The notes: generated by a model from the sequence alone, not told the origin. A DNA stretch of 64,000 bases from Azorhizobium sp943371865 (GCF_943371865.1 NZ_CALRWL010000016.1:1-64000); one strand, 5' to 3'; positions 34,888 to 42,118 are shown, counted from the first letter of the stretch. Numbers and translations are program-made.

Positions 34888-35525
34888 CACTCTGCCTCGC
34901 CCATCAACTCGAACAGATCCGCCTCGGGGGCTTCCTCGCGCGGGGGGCGCGCCAGGGTGCGGTCGCCGGGGATGTAGGGATTCATCGGCTTGGCGGGCTG
35001 GTGCGCATCCTTGCGATGCGCCGCGCAATAGGGCGCGCCATCCACCCGCTTGCAGCCGCAGACGCGCAAGGTGGCGCCGGCGCCGGACAGCGGCCAGGAA
35101 CAGGCATCCTGCGGCGCCAGCCGCAGCAAATAGCCGCCCGCCGGCACGGTGCCGCGCCGGGGATGGGCGGCGCGGAACGCCAGAAAGCCGCACACCAGCT
35201 GCGCATCCACCACCGGACGGGCGGCGGCGGGCACGGGCACAGGCGGCGCGGCGACCGCCTTGGGCGCCACCGGCGCCGATGCCTTGCGCAGGCGCTTCGG
35301 CGCGGGGCTCACGGCGCGATCAGCGCACAGCGGCGCGACCGTCACTTTCCGCCCCGACATCAGCCCAAGGCGATGCATCTTGCCGATCACCGCATTGCGG
35401 GTGAAGGCGAACCCCACTTCCGCCAAGGCGGTGCGCGTCTGCGATGCCGTCCGGCCGGCCGCGAAGCACACCCGCAGCAGATCCACCGCCGCCGGCGGCC
35501 ACGTCTGCCTCACTGTGTCCGACAT
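34887..35525 (-). CDS. GcrA-family cell-cycle regulator homologue, phage-encoded
   Basis: A 212-residue protein. Residues about 9-60 match the GcrA DNA-binding domain (WPPAAVDLLRVCFAAGRTAS, then FTRNAVIGKMHRLGL). After a Pro/Ala linker, the C-terminus has CSWPL and VDGAPYCAAHRKDAHQP, the Cys/His-containing sigma-70-contact region of GcrA. Host GcrA activates promoters carrying CcrM-methylated GANTC sites with sigma-70. The phage copy may steer host RNA polymerase. The start overlaps the wHTH gene end by 16 bp, and the stop overlaps the methyltransferase start by 1 bp. Confidence 0.85.
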   Translation of the reverse strand: MSDTVRQTWPPAAVDLLRVCFAAGRTASQTRTALAEVGFAFTRNAVIGKMHRLGLMSGRKVTVAPLCADRAVSPAPKRLRKASAPVAPKAVAAPPVPVPAAARPVVDAQLVCGFLAFRAAHPRRGTVPAGGYLLRLAPQDACSWPLSGAGATLRVCGCKRVDGAPYCAAHRKDAHQPAKPMNPYIPGDRTLARPPREEAPEADLFELMGEAE

Positions 35526-35932
35526 AACGCGGCCTCCGCTTGCTCGCGCGCCAGCAAAGCGCGCAAGGTGGCCTTGCCGGCGGGCGTGAAGAACCAGCCG
35601 CATTCGCGCTGGCACACCAAGGCGACGGCGAAAGCATCGAGCTTGCGGCGCATGTGGCAGAGATGAACCAGCAGGTTCTTCTCACACGGCAGATCACCGG
35701 GCCGGTCGCCATAGAGCGCCAGTTCCAGCTGCTCACGGCTGGCGATCTCCCGCGCCATCAGCACGCCGAACAGGCGGCCCTGCGCGGCAGTCAAGCCCAG
35801 GCAACGCGGCACCGGCGCCGGATCGCGCAAGGCCGCTTCCAGCACGGATATACGCTCGCGCAACAGCGCGTTTTCCAGTTCCAGGCCCGCCAGCCGATCC
35901 ACGCCGGCCGTCGTGCTCACTCCGCTGCGCAT
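35510..35932 (-). CDS. Winged-helix DNA-binding protein, OmpR/CtrA C-domain-like
   Basis: A 140-residue protein. Residues about 10-35 are a short coiled coil (LAGLELENALLRERISVLEAAL). The rest resembles a response-regulator output domain: LGLTAAQGRLFGVLMAREI, then NLLVHLCHMRRKLDAF and a final hairpin CGWFF. There is no receiver domain. It overlaps the primase gene by 16 bp. With the GcrA homologue next to it, it may act on cell-cycle-type promoters. CtrA likeness is only at fold level. Confidence 0.65.
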   Translation of the reverse strand: MRSGVSTTAGVDRLAGLELENALLRERISVLEAALRDPAPVPRCLGLTAAQGRLFGVLMAREIASREQLELALYGDRPGDLPCEKNLLVHLCHMRRKLDAFAVALVCQRECGWFFTPAGKATLRALLAREQAEAALCRTQ

Positions 35933-37143
35933 GGCATCGCCTCCATCAACATATCGTTGAAATCCTTGCCTTCCGGCGGCCACGCCACCGTCACCCAGCG
36001 GCCTGGCACCGTATGGCGCTCCACCGCGCGCTGCATGGCGCACCGGGTGGCGAACGGGTCAGAGTCGCCATCCGCCAGCAAGGTCAGATGTGTGATGCTG
36101 TCCGGCACGCACATCACCGGGGCGGCCATGTCCGCCACCGGCCCCGGCACCCGCCAGGCGCGGTTGCGCCCGGCCGTGTCCGGGTGGGTGATGGTGGGAT
36201 GCGGCACCGTTTCCAGCGCCCGCCCGGTGAGGTTGCCCAGGTCCACCCCCACCGCGAATTCGCAATCGGGATGGATGCCGCCCACCCGCAGCAGCGCGGT
36301 GCGCGCCGCCGCCACGGTCTCGATCCCCTCGCCGGCGAACGCCCGGCGCGGCGTGCCGCTGGCGGCCGGCGCCAGCAGAATGCGCCCGCCCTTCTTCGAG
36401 CCGCGCACCTTCTTCGCGGGCAGCAGTTCGCCGGTGTCCGGGTCCACGATCACCGCCTTGCCCTTGGGCTGGGAGAGATCCAGCCAGGTGCAGTGCAGGC
36501 CGCGAAACAGCCCCTGCGCATCGGTGATCGCCGCCAGCATGGCCGGGCCGCGATGAATCAGCCGGGGCCGCTGGCGGGCGCGGTCATCTTCCGCCTGCCC
36601 ATGGAAATAGGGCACATCCGCGCCGAAGCGCAGCGCCTTGCATGGGCGCGGCAGATCAAGCCCGCGCCGGGCGAAATAACCTGCCAGCATCGGCGCGGCG
36701 TGGGCCTTGGTCGCCGCATCCCACAGCACCTTGAGGTGGCCGCGCTCGCGCTCGCGATAGCTGGCGGACTGCGCCTCGCGCTCCGCTTCCAGCCGTCGGC
36801 GCTCACCTTCCCGCCGCGCCAGATCCTCCGCAGAGAGGCGCGAGCCTTCCCCGCGCGGCGGCGCCCGGCCGGTCAAGGTCTCGCAGGCGGCCAGGAAATC
36901 CGCCCCGTCGAGATACTCCACCAGCGCGATGGCATCCCCGCCCCGGCCGGAGCCGCGGCACAGCCACACATCCTTGCGCGGATTGACGCCGAAGCGATCA
37001 TCGCCGCCGCATACCGGGCATGGGCCGGCATATTCCGTGCCCGCCTTGCGCAGCTTGATGCCGCGCCGATCAATCAGCGCCATCACCGAGACATCGCGGG
37101 CATCCTGCACCCAGGCGGACAGGTCGGTTGCGGTGGTGGTCAT
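35917..37143 (-). CDS. DNA primase with CHC2 zinc finger and Toprim domain
   Basis: A 408-residue protein. The N-terminus has a zinc-binding site (Cys42-x2-Cys45 in CPVCGGDDRF and Cys62 in WLCRGSGRGGD). The Toprim domain lies around 265-370, with GEGIETVAAA carrying the conserved Glu and LLADGDSDP the metal-binding DxD. It makes RNA primers for phage replication, working with the DUF5906-like helicase. It overlaps both neighbours slightly (ATGA at 37140). Confidence 0.85.
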   Translation of the reverse strand: MTTTATDLSAWVQDARDVSVMALIDRRGIKLRKAGTEYAGPCPVCGGDDRFGVNPRKDVWLCRGSGRGGDAIALVEYLDGADFLAACETLTGRAPPRGEGSRLSAEDLARREGERRRLEAEREAQSASYRERERGHLKVLWDAATKAHAAPMLAGYFARRGLDLPRPCKALRFGADVPYFHGQAEDDRARQRPRLIHRGPAMLAAITDAQGLFRGLHCTWLDLSQPKGKAVIVDPDTGELLPAKKVRGSKKGGRILLAPAASGTPRRAFAGEGIETVAAARTALLRVGGIHPDCEFAVGVDLGNLTGRALETVPHPTITHPDTAGRNRAWRVPGPVADMAAPVMCVPDSITHLTLLADGDSDPFATRCAMQRAVERHTVPGRWVTVAWPPEGKDFNDMLMEAMPCAAE

Positions 37144-37352
37144 GATGCGACCCCACGCGCGAGATCAACAGCCTCAAGTATCGCCTTCAGCTGCGCCAGA
37201 TACGCTCTACTCGGATCGATGTATTCCGGCGCCAGAACCCACTGGGCAAGGTTCCGCTCAACCGCCGCAATCTCGCGCTCCAGGAGCACTGGCAAACACC
37301 CGGAGGTGTACAGGTCCGTCTTGATCACGATCGGGAATCGGGTGGTAGTCAT
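37140..37352 (-). CDS. Small early protein, unknown
   Basis: A 70-residue helical protein: MTTTRFPIVIKTDLYTS, then LLEREIAAVERNLAQWVLAP, ending in LARGVAS. No known motif. It is coupled by ATGA overlaps to the primase gene downstream and the HTH-like gene upstream. Confidence 0.5.
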   Translation of the reverse strand: MTTTRFPIVIKTDLYTSGCLPVLLEREIAAVERNLAQWVLAPEYIDPSRAYLAQLKAILEAVDLARGVAS

Positions 37353-37576
37353 GCGGCCCGCCTCATCTCGCGCTTGAGGGCATCCAATTCTTGGTTGGTC
37401 CAGATCCGGCCATTGGCCGCCACGCCCGCCAGAGCATCGGCCACCCGGCGCGGCGAAAGCCGCAGCAGGCGGCCGATCTCGCGCGTGCCATAGCCGCGCT
37501 TCGCCATGGCGCGGGCGGCCACCGCACGGCGGCGGTAGCGGCTGGAGAGGTGGATGATCAGGACCGGGCGGCGCAT
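37349..37576 (-). CDS. Small HTH-like protein
   Basis: A 75-residue basic protein. Residues about 29-50 (GTREIGRLLRLSPRRVADALA) read as a helix-turn-helix with the usual spacing, and the N-terminus is rich in arginine. It may be a phage regulator. It lies inside the leftward early operon, overlapping the next gene by 4 bp. Confidence 0.55.
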   Translation of the reverse strand: MRRPVLIIHLSSRYRRRAVAARAMAKRGYGTREIGRLLRLSPRRVADALAGVAANGRIWTNQELDALKREMRRAA

Positions 37577-37578
37577 GG

Positions 37579-37782
37579 TCAGCCCTGGTCAGCCCGGACT
37601 GCCGTGAGCATCTTTCGAAACATCTCCAACGATGCTTCATCCGGGGCCTGCGATGTGGTGCACATCACGGCCGCCACATACATGATCGCCCCGAGCGCCA
37701 CCCCGGCATCCTCATGGCGCACCGCCGCAAGAACATCCGGCGCCAACTCCATCATGCGGTCGGTATATTGTGAATTGTCCAT
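37579..37782 (-). CDS. Small early protein, unknown
   Basis: A 67-residue protein with a hydrophobic middle (VALGAIMYVAAVMCT) that could be one membrane segment or a packed helix. The ATG at 37782 overlaps the upstream stop as TGATG, so a GTG at 37785 is not needed. No family recognised. Confidence 0.5.
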   Translation of the reverse strand: MDNSQYTDRMMELAPDVLAAVRHEDAGVALGAIMYVAAVMCTTSQAPDEASLEMFRKMLTAVRADQG

Positions 37783-38285
37783 CACGCCTCTCCCACCGCA
37801 TTGAGCCGCCGCTCGGTGACGGCGATGGCATCGGACAGGCGGGACAGCCGGGCGCGGATCTCGCCGCGCTCGCGCGGGGTCAATTTCCCGTCCGCCAGCG
37901 ACACCGCGTAAGTCTTCATCACGTCCGAATGGCTGGCGGTGAGCGCCAGCAGGTCGCCCAATTCGCTGCCGTCCGTGTCCTCGCTGCCATCCACCGGCAC
38001 CAGGCGGTGGCCGGTCAGCGCCGCCAGAGCGCGGGCGAACACCGGCACCTGCGCGGTGAATTCCAGCAGGAACACCACATCCAGCGGCATGAAGGTGTCA
38101 TAGTCGCCACCCCAGCGGCTGATGGTGCCGGCGCTCGCGCCGGTCAGCTGCTCCACCCGCTGCGGCCCGGTGGATCCCGGCACGGCGGCGGCCAACACGC
38201 TGGCGCGGGTGGCGGAATTGATGACGGCTTCCATCCCGTCCGGTAGCGAAACCTTGGCCACGAAAACCTCCCTCGGGTTTTTCAT
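37782..38285 (-). CDS. Putative CII-like phage regulator
   Basis: A 167-residue protein. Residues about 33-75 (GSTGPQRVEQLTGASAGTIS then RWGGDYDTFMPLDVVFLLE) resemble the HTH part of phage CII/YmfL-type regulators, in which a short HTH is followed by a conserved MPxDV segment. The C-terminal 60 residues are helical. It lies first after a divergent control region holding a perfect palindrome (38314-38327). The identification is tentative. Confidence 0.5.
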   Translation of the reverse strand: MKNPREVFVAKVSLPDGMEAVINSATRASVLAAAVPGSTGPQRVEQLTGASAGTISRWGGDYDTFMPLDVVFLLEFTAQVPVFARALAALTGHRLVPVDGSEDTDGSELGDLLALTASHSDVMKTYAVSLADGKLTPRERGEIRARLSRLSDAIAVTERRLNAVGEA

Positions 38286-38313
38286 TCACAACGGGCGTTG
38301 GCGGTGTGAAGGT

Positions 38314-38327
38314 TGACTGGTCAGTCA
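38314..38327. promoter_or_regulatory. Palindrome in the divergent region 38286-38360
   Basis: TGACTGGTCAGTCA has perfect 6-bp arms around GT. It lies 29 bp upstream of the CII-like gene and 34 bp before the plus-strand gene at 38361. A dimeric regulator could bind here and control both. It differs from the CI operators. Confidence 0.4.
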
Positions 38328-38903
38328 GTCGCGCTGATCGGCGGCGGGAGAGGATGAGTCATGGATGAAAGAGAACCGATCGACATGGCCGGGTTCGCGG
38401 CCGACGCCGCGCTCTACCGCAGCTTCATGCTGCACGCGGTGAGAACGCTCGCGCGGCGCATCGCCGACATCGACCCCGCCGCTCAACTCTTCCTCTACGC
38501 CTTCGCTGAAAACGCGCTCCCAGAGGCCAGCAACAGCATGGCAACGGATCTGGCCCTCAGGCAGGAGCTCGAGATGCTGGCCGCCGAGATCCACCGCCTG
38601 GCCCGGAGCGTGGGCCCACGCTCGAAACACCCCCTCGGGAGTGACGGCGGCGGCGCGGACCAGCAGGCAGGCATAGCCCCGAGCCATGTGCAGCGCGGCC
38701 CGAAGGTTTGATAGCGGCACATGCCGGATCACCACATGCAGCGGAACATCCACCCGCAGGCACCCTTCGGCCACGGGCAAGGTCTCCTGCCCCATCACCG
38801 CCGCCAGCTCGCGCACCAGAATTTCGCGAGCCTCCTTTTCAGCTTCAGCGCCGGGCATGAACTGGCGCAGGTCGCGCCACATGTCATCGAGAGGATCGGT
38901 CAT
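38325..38903 (-). CDS. Unknown early protein overlapping an opposite gene
   Basis: A 192-residue frame. The first 90 residues look like a real protein (MTDPLDDMWRDLRQFMPGAE, then a hydrophobic LRAALHMARGYACLLVRAA). The last 100 residues look like the mirror of the gene on the other strand. Its start is coupled to the upstream gene by ATGA. It has no stop before 38325, so either it truly overlaps the plus-strand gene tail-to-tail over 350 bp or one of the two is wrong. Confidence 0.45.
   Translation of the reverse strand: MTDPLDDMWRDLRQFMPGAEAEKEAREILVRELAAVMGQETLPVAEGCLRVDVPLHVVIRHVPLSNLRAALHMARGYACLLVRAAAVTPEGVFRAWAHAPGQAVDLGGQHLELLPEGQIRCHAVAGLWERVFSEGVEEELSGGVDVGDAPRERSHRVQHEAAVERGVGREPGHVDRFSFIHDSSSPAADQRD
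38361..38711 (+). CDS. Unknown protein, divergent from the CII-like gene
   Basis: A 116-residue frame starting MDEREPIDMAGFAADAALYR with GGAGAGGA 6 nt upstream, a good ribosome binding site. The first 80 residues are helical and credible; the last 35 overlap the coding part of the minus-strand gene. It is the only plus-strand gene in this block and is divergent from the CII-like gene across a palindrome, so it may be an antagonist or a late lysogeny gene. Confidence 0.5.
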   Translation: MDEREPIDMAGFAADAALYRSFMLHAVRTLARRIADIDPAAQLFLYAFAENALPEASNSMATDLALRQELEMLAAEIHRLARSVGPRSKHPLGSDGGGADQQAGIAPSHVQRGPKV

Positions 38904-39586
38904 GATGCACCGCCCCGGCGTGCGTCATGCTGTTTGACCGCCTCAACCACAAGGCGGTCAAACAGGGCTTTCGCCTTGGCATCTTCCCCGGCGCGGATGA
39001 AAACCGCCATGGCCGCGAACGGGCGCGAACGCACATCATGCACCGCCGCCCGTACGTGGTGCTCCATCTCTTTTTTGACGAAGAAGCTTACGAAATAATC
39101 CTCCGGGCTCAGCCCATCCAGATCGGAAAGCGTCAGGCCATGAAACCAGCCGAAACTGTTCAAGACCTTGAGATCCAGATGCGCGGACAGATCCTCGCCC
39201 TGGAGATGATCCTGCTCAGCATCATCCGCGACACGCCCGGCGCCGGTGCCGCTCTCGGCTTTGCCCTGCGCGAGGTGGGGGACCGGGGTCCGCACTGCGT
39301 TGCGCTCCAGCAGGAGCAATGCCCGGAACATCTTGCGGCCCATATCCGCGAAGCGGCGTTCCAATGCCTCTCGGAGCTCAGCGCCCTCTCCCCTGTCGGG
39401 GCGCCAAGCGTAGACGTCGGGCTCCCGGACGGGCCCCTTGGAAGCTGATGCCCCCATGCGGTTTGCGCCGTCCGGCGCCGCCGGGCGGCCCATCCACAGT
39501 TCGAGGAACCGGAGGGCATGCGGGCCGCCCGCGAGGCGCGGACCAAGCAACCCGTGAAGCCAGGCGCTAAACGCTGAAGTGCTCAT
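38900..39586 (-). CDS. Unknown early protein
   Basis: A 228-residue protein starting MSTSAFSAWLHGLLG. It is charged and helical in the middle (ELREALERRFADMGRKMFRA) with a C-terminal region holding several His and Lys residues (FFVKKEMEHHVRAAVHDVRS). No family recognised. ATGA overlaps tie it to the genes on both sides, placing it in the leftward early operon from the 39854-39896 promoter. Confidence 0.5.
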   Translation of the reverse strand: MSTSAFSAWLHGLLGPRLAGGPHALRFLELWMGRPAAPDGANRMGASASKGPVREPDVYAWRPDRGEGAELREALERRFADMGRKMFRALLLLERNAVRTPVPHLAQGKAESGTGAGRVADDAEQDHLQGEDLSAHLDLKVLNSFGWFHGLTLSDLDGLSPEDYFVSFFVKKEMEHHVRAAVHDVRSRPFAAMAVFIRAGEDAKAKALFDRLVVEAVKQHDARRGGAS

Positions 39587-39843
39587 GATGCCACCTCGGT
39601 TTCGGTAGGAGCCTGCGCCGCTGGGCGGTCCACGCCTTCGGGCCATTCGGCATCGGCGGGCCAGTTGTCGGACAGCCAGCGCATGGCGCGCTCAAGTCTC
39701 CGCGCGCCAATATCCCCACCCGATCGAATTACGGCAATCCGCTTACCGTCCGTGAACAGACGGCCTGAAAGCGTAGCCTCCGCGCAGCCTTTGGCTCCGC
39801 AGTAGGTACTCACAACAAGGAGAAGGTGATCAATGGATGTCAT
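39583..39843 (-). CDS. Cro-like small HTH protein, first gene of the leftward operon
   Basis: An 86-residue protein starting MTSIDHLLLVVSTYCGAKGC, continuing with AEATLSGRLFTDGKRIAVIR and GGDIGARRLERAMRWLSDNWP. I have seen this pattern in small regulators of alphaproteobacterial phages; the position, opposite the CI gene, suggests a Cro role. The predicted transcription start from the -10 box at 39854-39859 is only about 4 nt before the ATG, so the message should be nearly leaderless. Confidence 0.6.
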   Translation of the reverse strand: MTSIDHLLLVVSTYCGAKGCAEATLSGRLFTDGKRIAVIRSGGDIGARRLERAMRWLSDNWPADAEWPEGVDRPAAQAPTETEVAS

Positions 39844-39853
39844 GGCGAGATGG

Positions 39854-39896
39854 ACTATGCGGGATATGTCCCGCGCCTGTCAACGGGATATGTCCC
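39854..39896 (-). promoter_or_regulatory. Leftward early promoter with two CI operators
   Basis: On the minus strand, TTGACA (plus 39878-39883) and CATAGT (plus 39854-39859) are separated by 18 bp. The perfect palindrome GCGGGATATGTCCCGC (39859-39874) fills that spacer. A second core GGGATATGTCCC follows at 39885-39896, 24 bp from the first, and a half-site TATCCCGC is at 39925-39932. The same core occurs twice at 41071-41111. Repressor bound here would block this promoter directly. Confidence 0.8.
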
Positions 39897-39934
39897 CCTC
39901 GCATGCGAAGCCTCAGGCAGGAACTATCCCGCCC

Positions 39935-40546
39935 ATGAACACGGCAATTTTTTCACGCATTAAATCGCGCATCGACGCGCTCGATCTGACCGAAGCCGCG
40001 GTTTGCCGCGAAGCTGGTGTCGGGCGTGATGCTATTAGGGACATCCGTCGGCGGCCACATATCTTGCCGCGGATAGATACCCTCGCGGCCCTTGCTGGCC
40101 CTTTGAAAACAACTCCTGAGTGGCTAGCTTTTGGACGCGGCGAAGAGTTGAGCGCTGGAGACCAGGTTTTAGAGGTTCCCCTAGTTTCGTGGGACACAGC
40201 TGCCGGTTTCGTCGAAGCCCCAATAAGTCATGCAGCCAACGTCGGTAACAGCCTACATCTCTCCGACCTTCCCCATGGGCGCTACATTGCACTTACGATC
40301 GACGGCGATTCGATGAACGAAGTGGCAGCGGAAGGCTCTATAATTGTCGTGAAAATAGACACAAATGAACTTTGTGATCGCAAATATTACATAATAAACA
40401 TAGATGGAAGCACTCTATTTAGGCGCTTTCGATCCGAACCAGCACGACTTGAACCAGCTTCTTTCAACCCAAAACATGAAACAATATTCCTGAAAGAAAA
40501 TGCAACACCAATTGGACGGGTGGTCCTGGCGTTAAATTACATTTAA
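39935..40546 (+). CDS. CI/LexA-type prophage repressor (HTH plus S24 domain)
   Basis: A 203-residue protein. Residues about 4-60 are an HTH domain (DLTEAAVCREAGVGRDAIRD). The S24 domain has a putative Ala90-Gly91 cleavage site in TAAGFVEAP and Ser126 in DGDSM. The position of the catalytic Lys reads LFRRF, so Arg163 seems to replace it. It should hold lysogeny by binding the four GGGATATGTCCC sites around it. The start at 39935 has AGGCAGGA 12 nt upstream. The DNA is AT-richer than its neighbours. Confidence 0.85.
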   Translation: MNTAIFSRIKSRIDALDLTEAAVCREAGVGRDAIRDIRRRPHILPRIDTLAALAGPLKTTPEWLAFGRGEELSAGDQVLEVPLVSWDTAAGFVEAPISHAANVGNSLHLSDLPHGRYIALTIDGDSMNEVAAEGSIIVVKIDTNELCDRKYYIINIDGSTLFRRFRSEPARLEPASFNPKHETIFLKENATPIGRVVLALNYI

Positions 40547-40559
40547 ATGACCAATCTCT

Positions 40560-41003
40560 CTATTTCTTTTTCAGTCTTTCAAGAATTAACGCCTCCTCTG
40601 GGCTAAGCGAACCTGCTTTAGATTCGCAAATATCTACAAGATACTTATATTGAGGCATCTCCTTATCATCGCTCCTAAACACTGCAAAGCGACGTACAGT
40701 GTCGTAAGCAAATGATTGCATCCCAATATATGCGCCCATTCTGTTTTTAGAGTTTACGGAGCCGCAGACAATTTGTGCGTTCGACGTGGACACGTACTGC
40801 ATTTCATTGAATTTTGCTGAATATGGGTCGAATAAACGGTCTGAGACAGCGCGACGAGCGGAGATAAAACTTGCGCCGTTCTCACGGAAGTACAACGCAA
40901 TGTCTGTGACGTAATATGATCCGCCCCACTCACTGAGAGAGTGCTGCACGAATAGGACAGAAGCTGCACCTATCATTGGTCCGATGATCCAAGCTTTGTG
41001 CAT
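40560..41003 (-). CDS. Membrane-anchored lysogeny-expressed protein, unknown
   Basis: A 147-residue protein starting MHKAWIIGPMIGAASVLFVQ, one N-terminal membrane segment. The rest has SDRLFDPYSAKFNEMQYVS and VCGSVNSKNRMGAYIGMQSF, a pattern (DPxSAxF, then VCGxVNxKNxxGxYxG) that I know from small envelope-associated proteins of proteobacteria. It lies between the repressor and the rightward promoter, convergent with the repressor, and is AT-rich compared with the phage core. This is the typical place for a superinfection-exclusion or lysogenic conversion gene. Function inferred. Confidence 0.6.
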   Translation of the reverse strand: MHKAWIIGPMIGAASVLFVQHSLSEWGGSYYVTDIALYFRENGASFISARRAVSDRLFDPYSAKFNEMQYVSTSNAQIVCGSVNSKNRMGAYIGMQSFAYDTVRRFAVFRSDDKEMPQYKYLVDICESKAGSLSPEEALILERLKKK

Positions 41004-41068
41004 CGCGCCCCCGAAACCCTGAGTTAGTAACCTAAGGATAGCTCGCACGGTCTCGGGCACTTACGCGA

Positions 41069-41121
41069 GCGGGATATGTCCCACTTTCTCGCTTGACGCG
41101 GGATATGTCCCGCACTAGCGT
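41069..41121 (+). promoter_or_regulatory. Rightward early promoter with two CI operators
   Basis: Operator cores GGGATATGTCCC lie at 41071-41082 and 41100-41111 (the second inside the perfect GCGGGATATGTCCCGC at 41098-41113), 29 bp apart. TTGACG (41093-41098) and TAGCGT (41116-41121), 17 bp apart, form a weak sigma-70 promoter with the second operator in the spacer. It drives the plus-strand early genes through to the integrase. Confidence 0.75.
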
Positions 41122-41136
41122 CCCCTCATCAACCCG

Positions 41137-41658
41137 ATGGGGGCCGATCCCGTGACAGCCGCAACCGCTGAAGCCCAACCAACCCTTGCCGCGCGCTTCA
41201 AGCCGGGCGATGTGGCGCTGTGCACCTGTTCCAGTGCGATCGGGCGCCCAACAGTGCCGTGCCTGGCCGGCGACATGCTGCTGACCAAGCCGGTGATCAG
41301 CCCCTCGACGCAAGGTCAGGTGAGCGGCGTCAACGTCAATCACCTGTATTTTGTGGATCTGCCGCAGCCGGTCATCCCGGCCCACGTGAAATTTCTGGGC
41401 GCCGTTCCGCTGATCTGCCTGAGTGGCGTTAGCGGATACTATTTCGAGTGGCGCTTCAGCCGCGTCGAGACCCGCAGTCTTTCCACCCTCATTACCGCCG
41501 ACGTGGTGAAGATGGCCAATGCCATCCAGGCCGTGCGGCGCACCTCCGAAGTTGGCCTCTGTACCGTTGAAGCCCTTGAGGCCGAAGGCTTTGGCGTCGC
41601 GGAAATCATCGAATACGGCTCCACCGCTGCAGCCCTTGCCACCCTGGTGTGGGGCTGA
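41137..41658 (+). CDS. First rightward early protein, unknown
   Basis: A 173-residue protein starting MGADPVTAATAEAQP. There is no Shine-Dalgarno, and the predicted transcription start is only about 9 nt upstream, so translation may be nearly leaderless; a GTG at 41152 is an alternative. The chain is beta-rich in the middle (GVNVNHLYFVDLPQPVIPAH) with an alpha-helical C-terminus. No family recognised. By position it could be an antirepressor or an early host-takeover protein. Confidence 0.6.
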   Translation: MGADPVTAATAEAQPTLAARFKPGDVALCTCSSAIGRPTVPCLAGDMLLTKPVISPSTQGQVSGVNVNHLYFVDLPQPVIPAHVKFLGAVPLICLSGVSGYYFEWRFSRVETRSLSTLITADVVKMANAIQAVRRTSEVGLCTVEALEAEGFGVAEIIEYGSTAAALATLVWG

Positions 41659-41660
41659 TC

Positions 41661-41939
41661 ATGCACCCCTTCATCGCCCCACCCACCGAAACCCCGCTGC
41701 CGCTACTGGCGGATCTGGCATGGCACGCCAGCTATGACCTGTTGGAGGCGACGCGGGCCGGGGATCGGCATAAGGCCACCATCCCCGCCGCGTGGCTGAA
41801 TTCCACCCGCGAGCATCCCAATTGCACCCCGGCCCTGCGCCGCATGGCCGGCCACGCGCTGGAGATCGGCATGGCCGCATTCGGCGGCACCGCGCCCCGG
41901 TTTGAGCCGCTGCAATCCTGCGACGGAGAGAGCGCATGA
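41661..41939 (+). CDS. Small early protein, unknown
   Basis: A 92-residue protein starting MHPFIAPPTETPLPLLADLA, helical and soluble. The start is 2 bp after the previous stop. No motif recognised. Overlaps the next gene by ATGA. Confidence 0.5.
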   Translation: MHPFIAPPTETPLPLLADLAWHASYDLLEATRAGDRHKATIPAAWLNSTREHPNCTPALRRMAGHALEIGMAAFGGTAPRFEPLQSCDGESA

Positions 41940-42118
41940 GCCCCCTCGCCTATGAGGCCGGCCGCATGGCGGCGCAGGTGGATGGCCTGGATGGCGGCGC
42001 CTGCACCGCCGTGCAGGTCACCGCGCTGGTGGTGGCCACCATTGTCCTGGCGCTGGCGGTGCGCGCCACCACCGGCACCCGCCGCCCCACCTATCGCCAC
42101 CCCGGAGACGCCGCATGA
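41936..42118 (+). CDS. Small single-span membrane protein
   Basis: A 60-residue protein with one clear membrane helix (VTALVVATIVLALAV) and a basic C-terminus (TRRPTYRHPGDAA). Two such genes in a row in the early operon, linked by ATGA overlaps, suggest a role at the host membrane. Function unknown. Confidence 0.5.
   Translation: MSPLAYEAGRMAAQVDGLDGGACTAVQVTALVVATIVLALAVRATTGTRRPTYRHPGDAA

Noticed and set aside
38927..39448. 173-residue plus-strand frame
   Set aside because: Opposes the coupled minus-strand operon gene and lacks a ribosome binding site.
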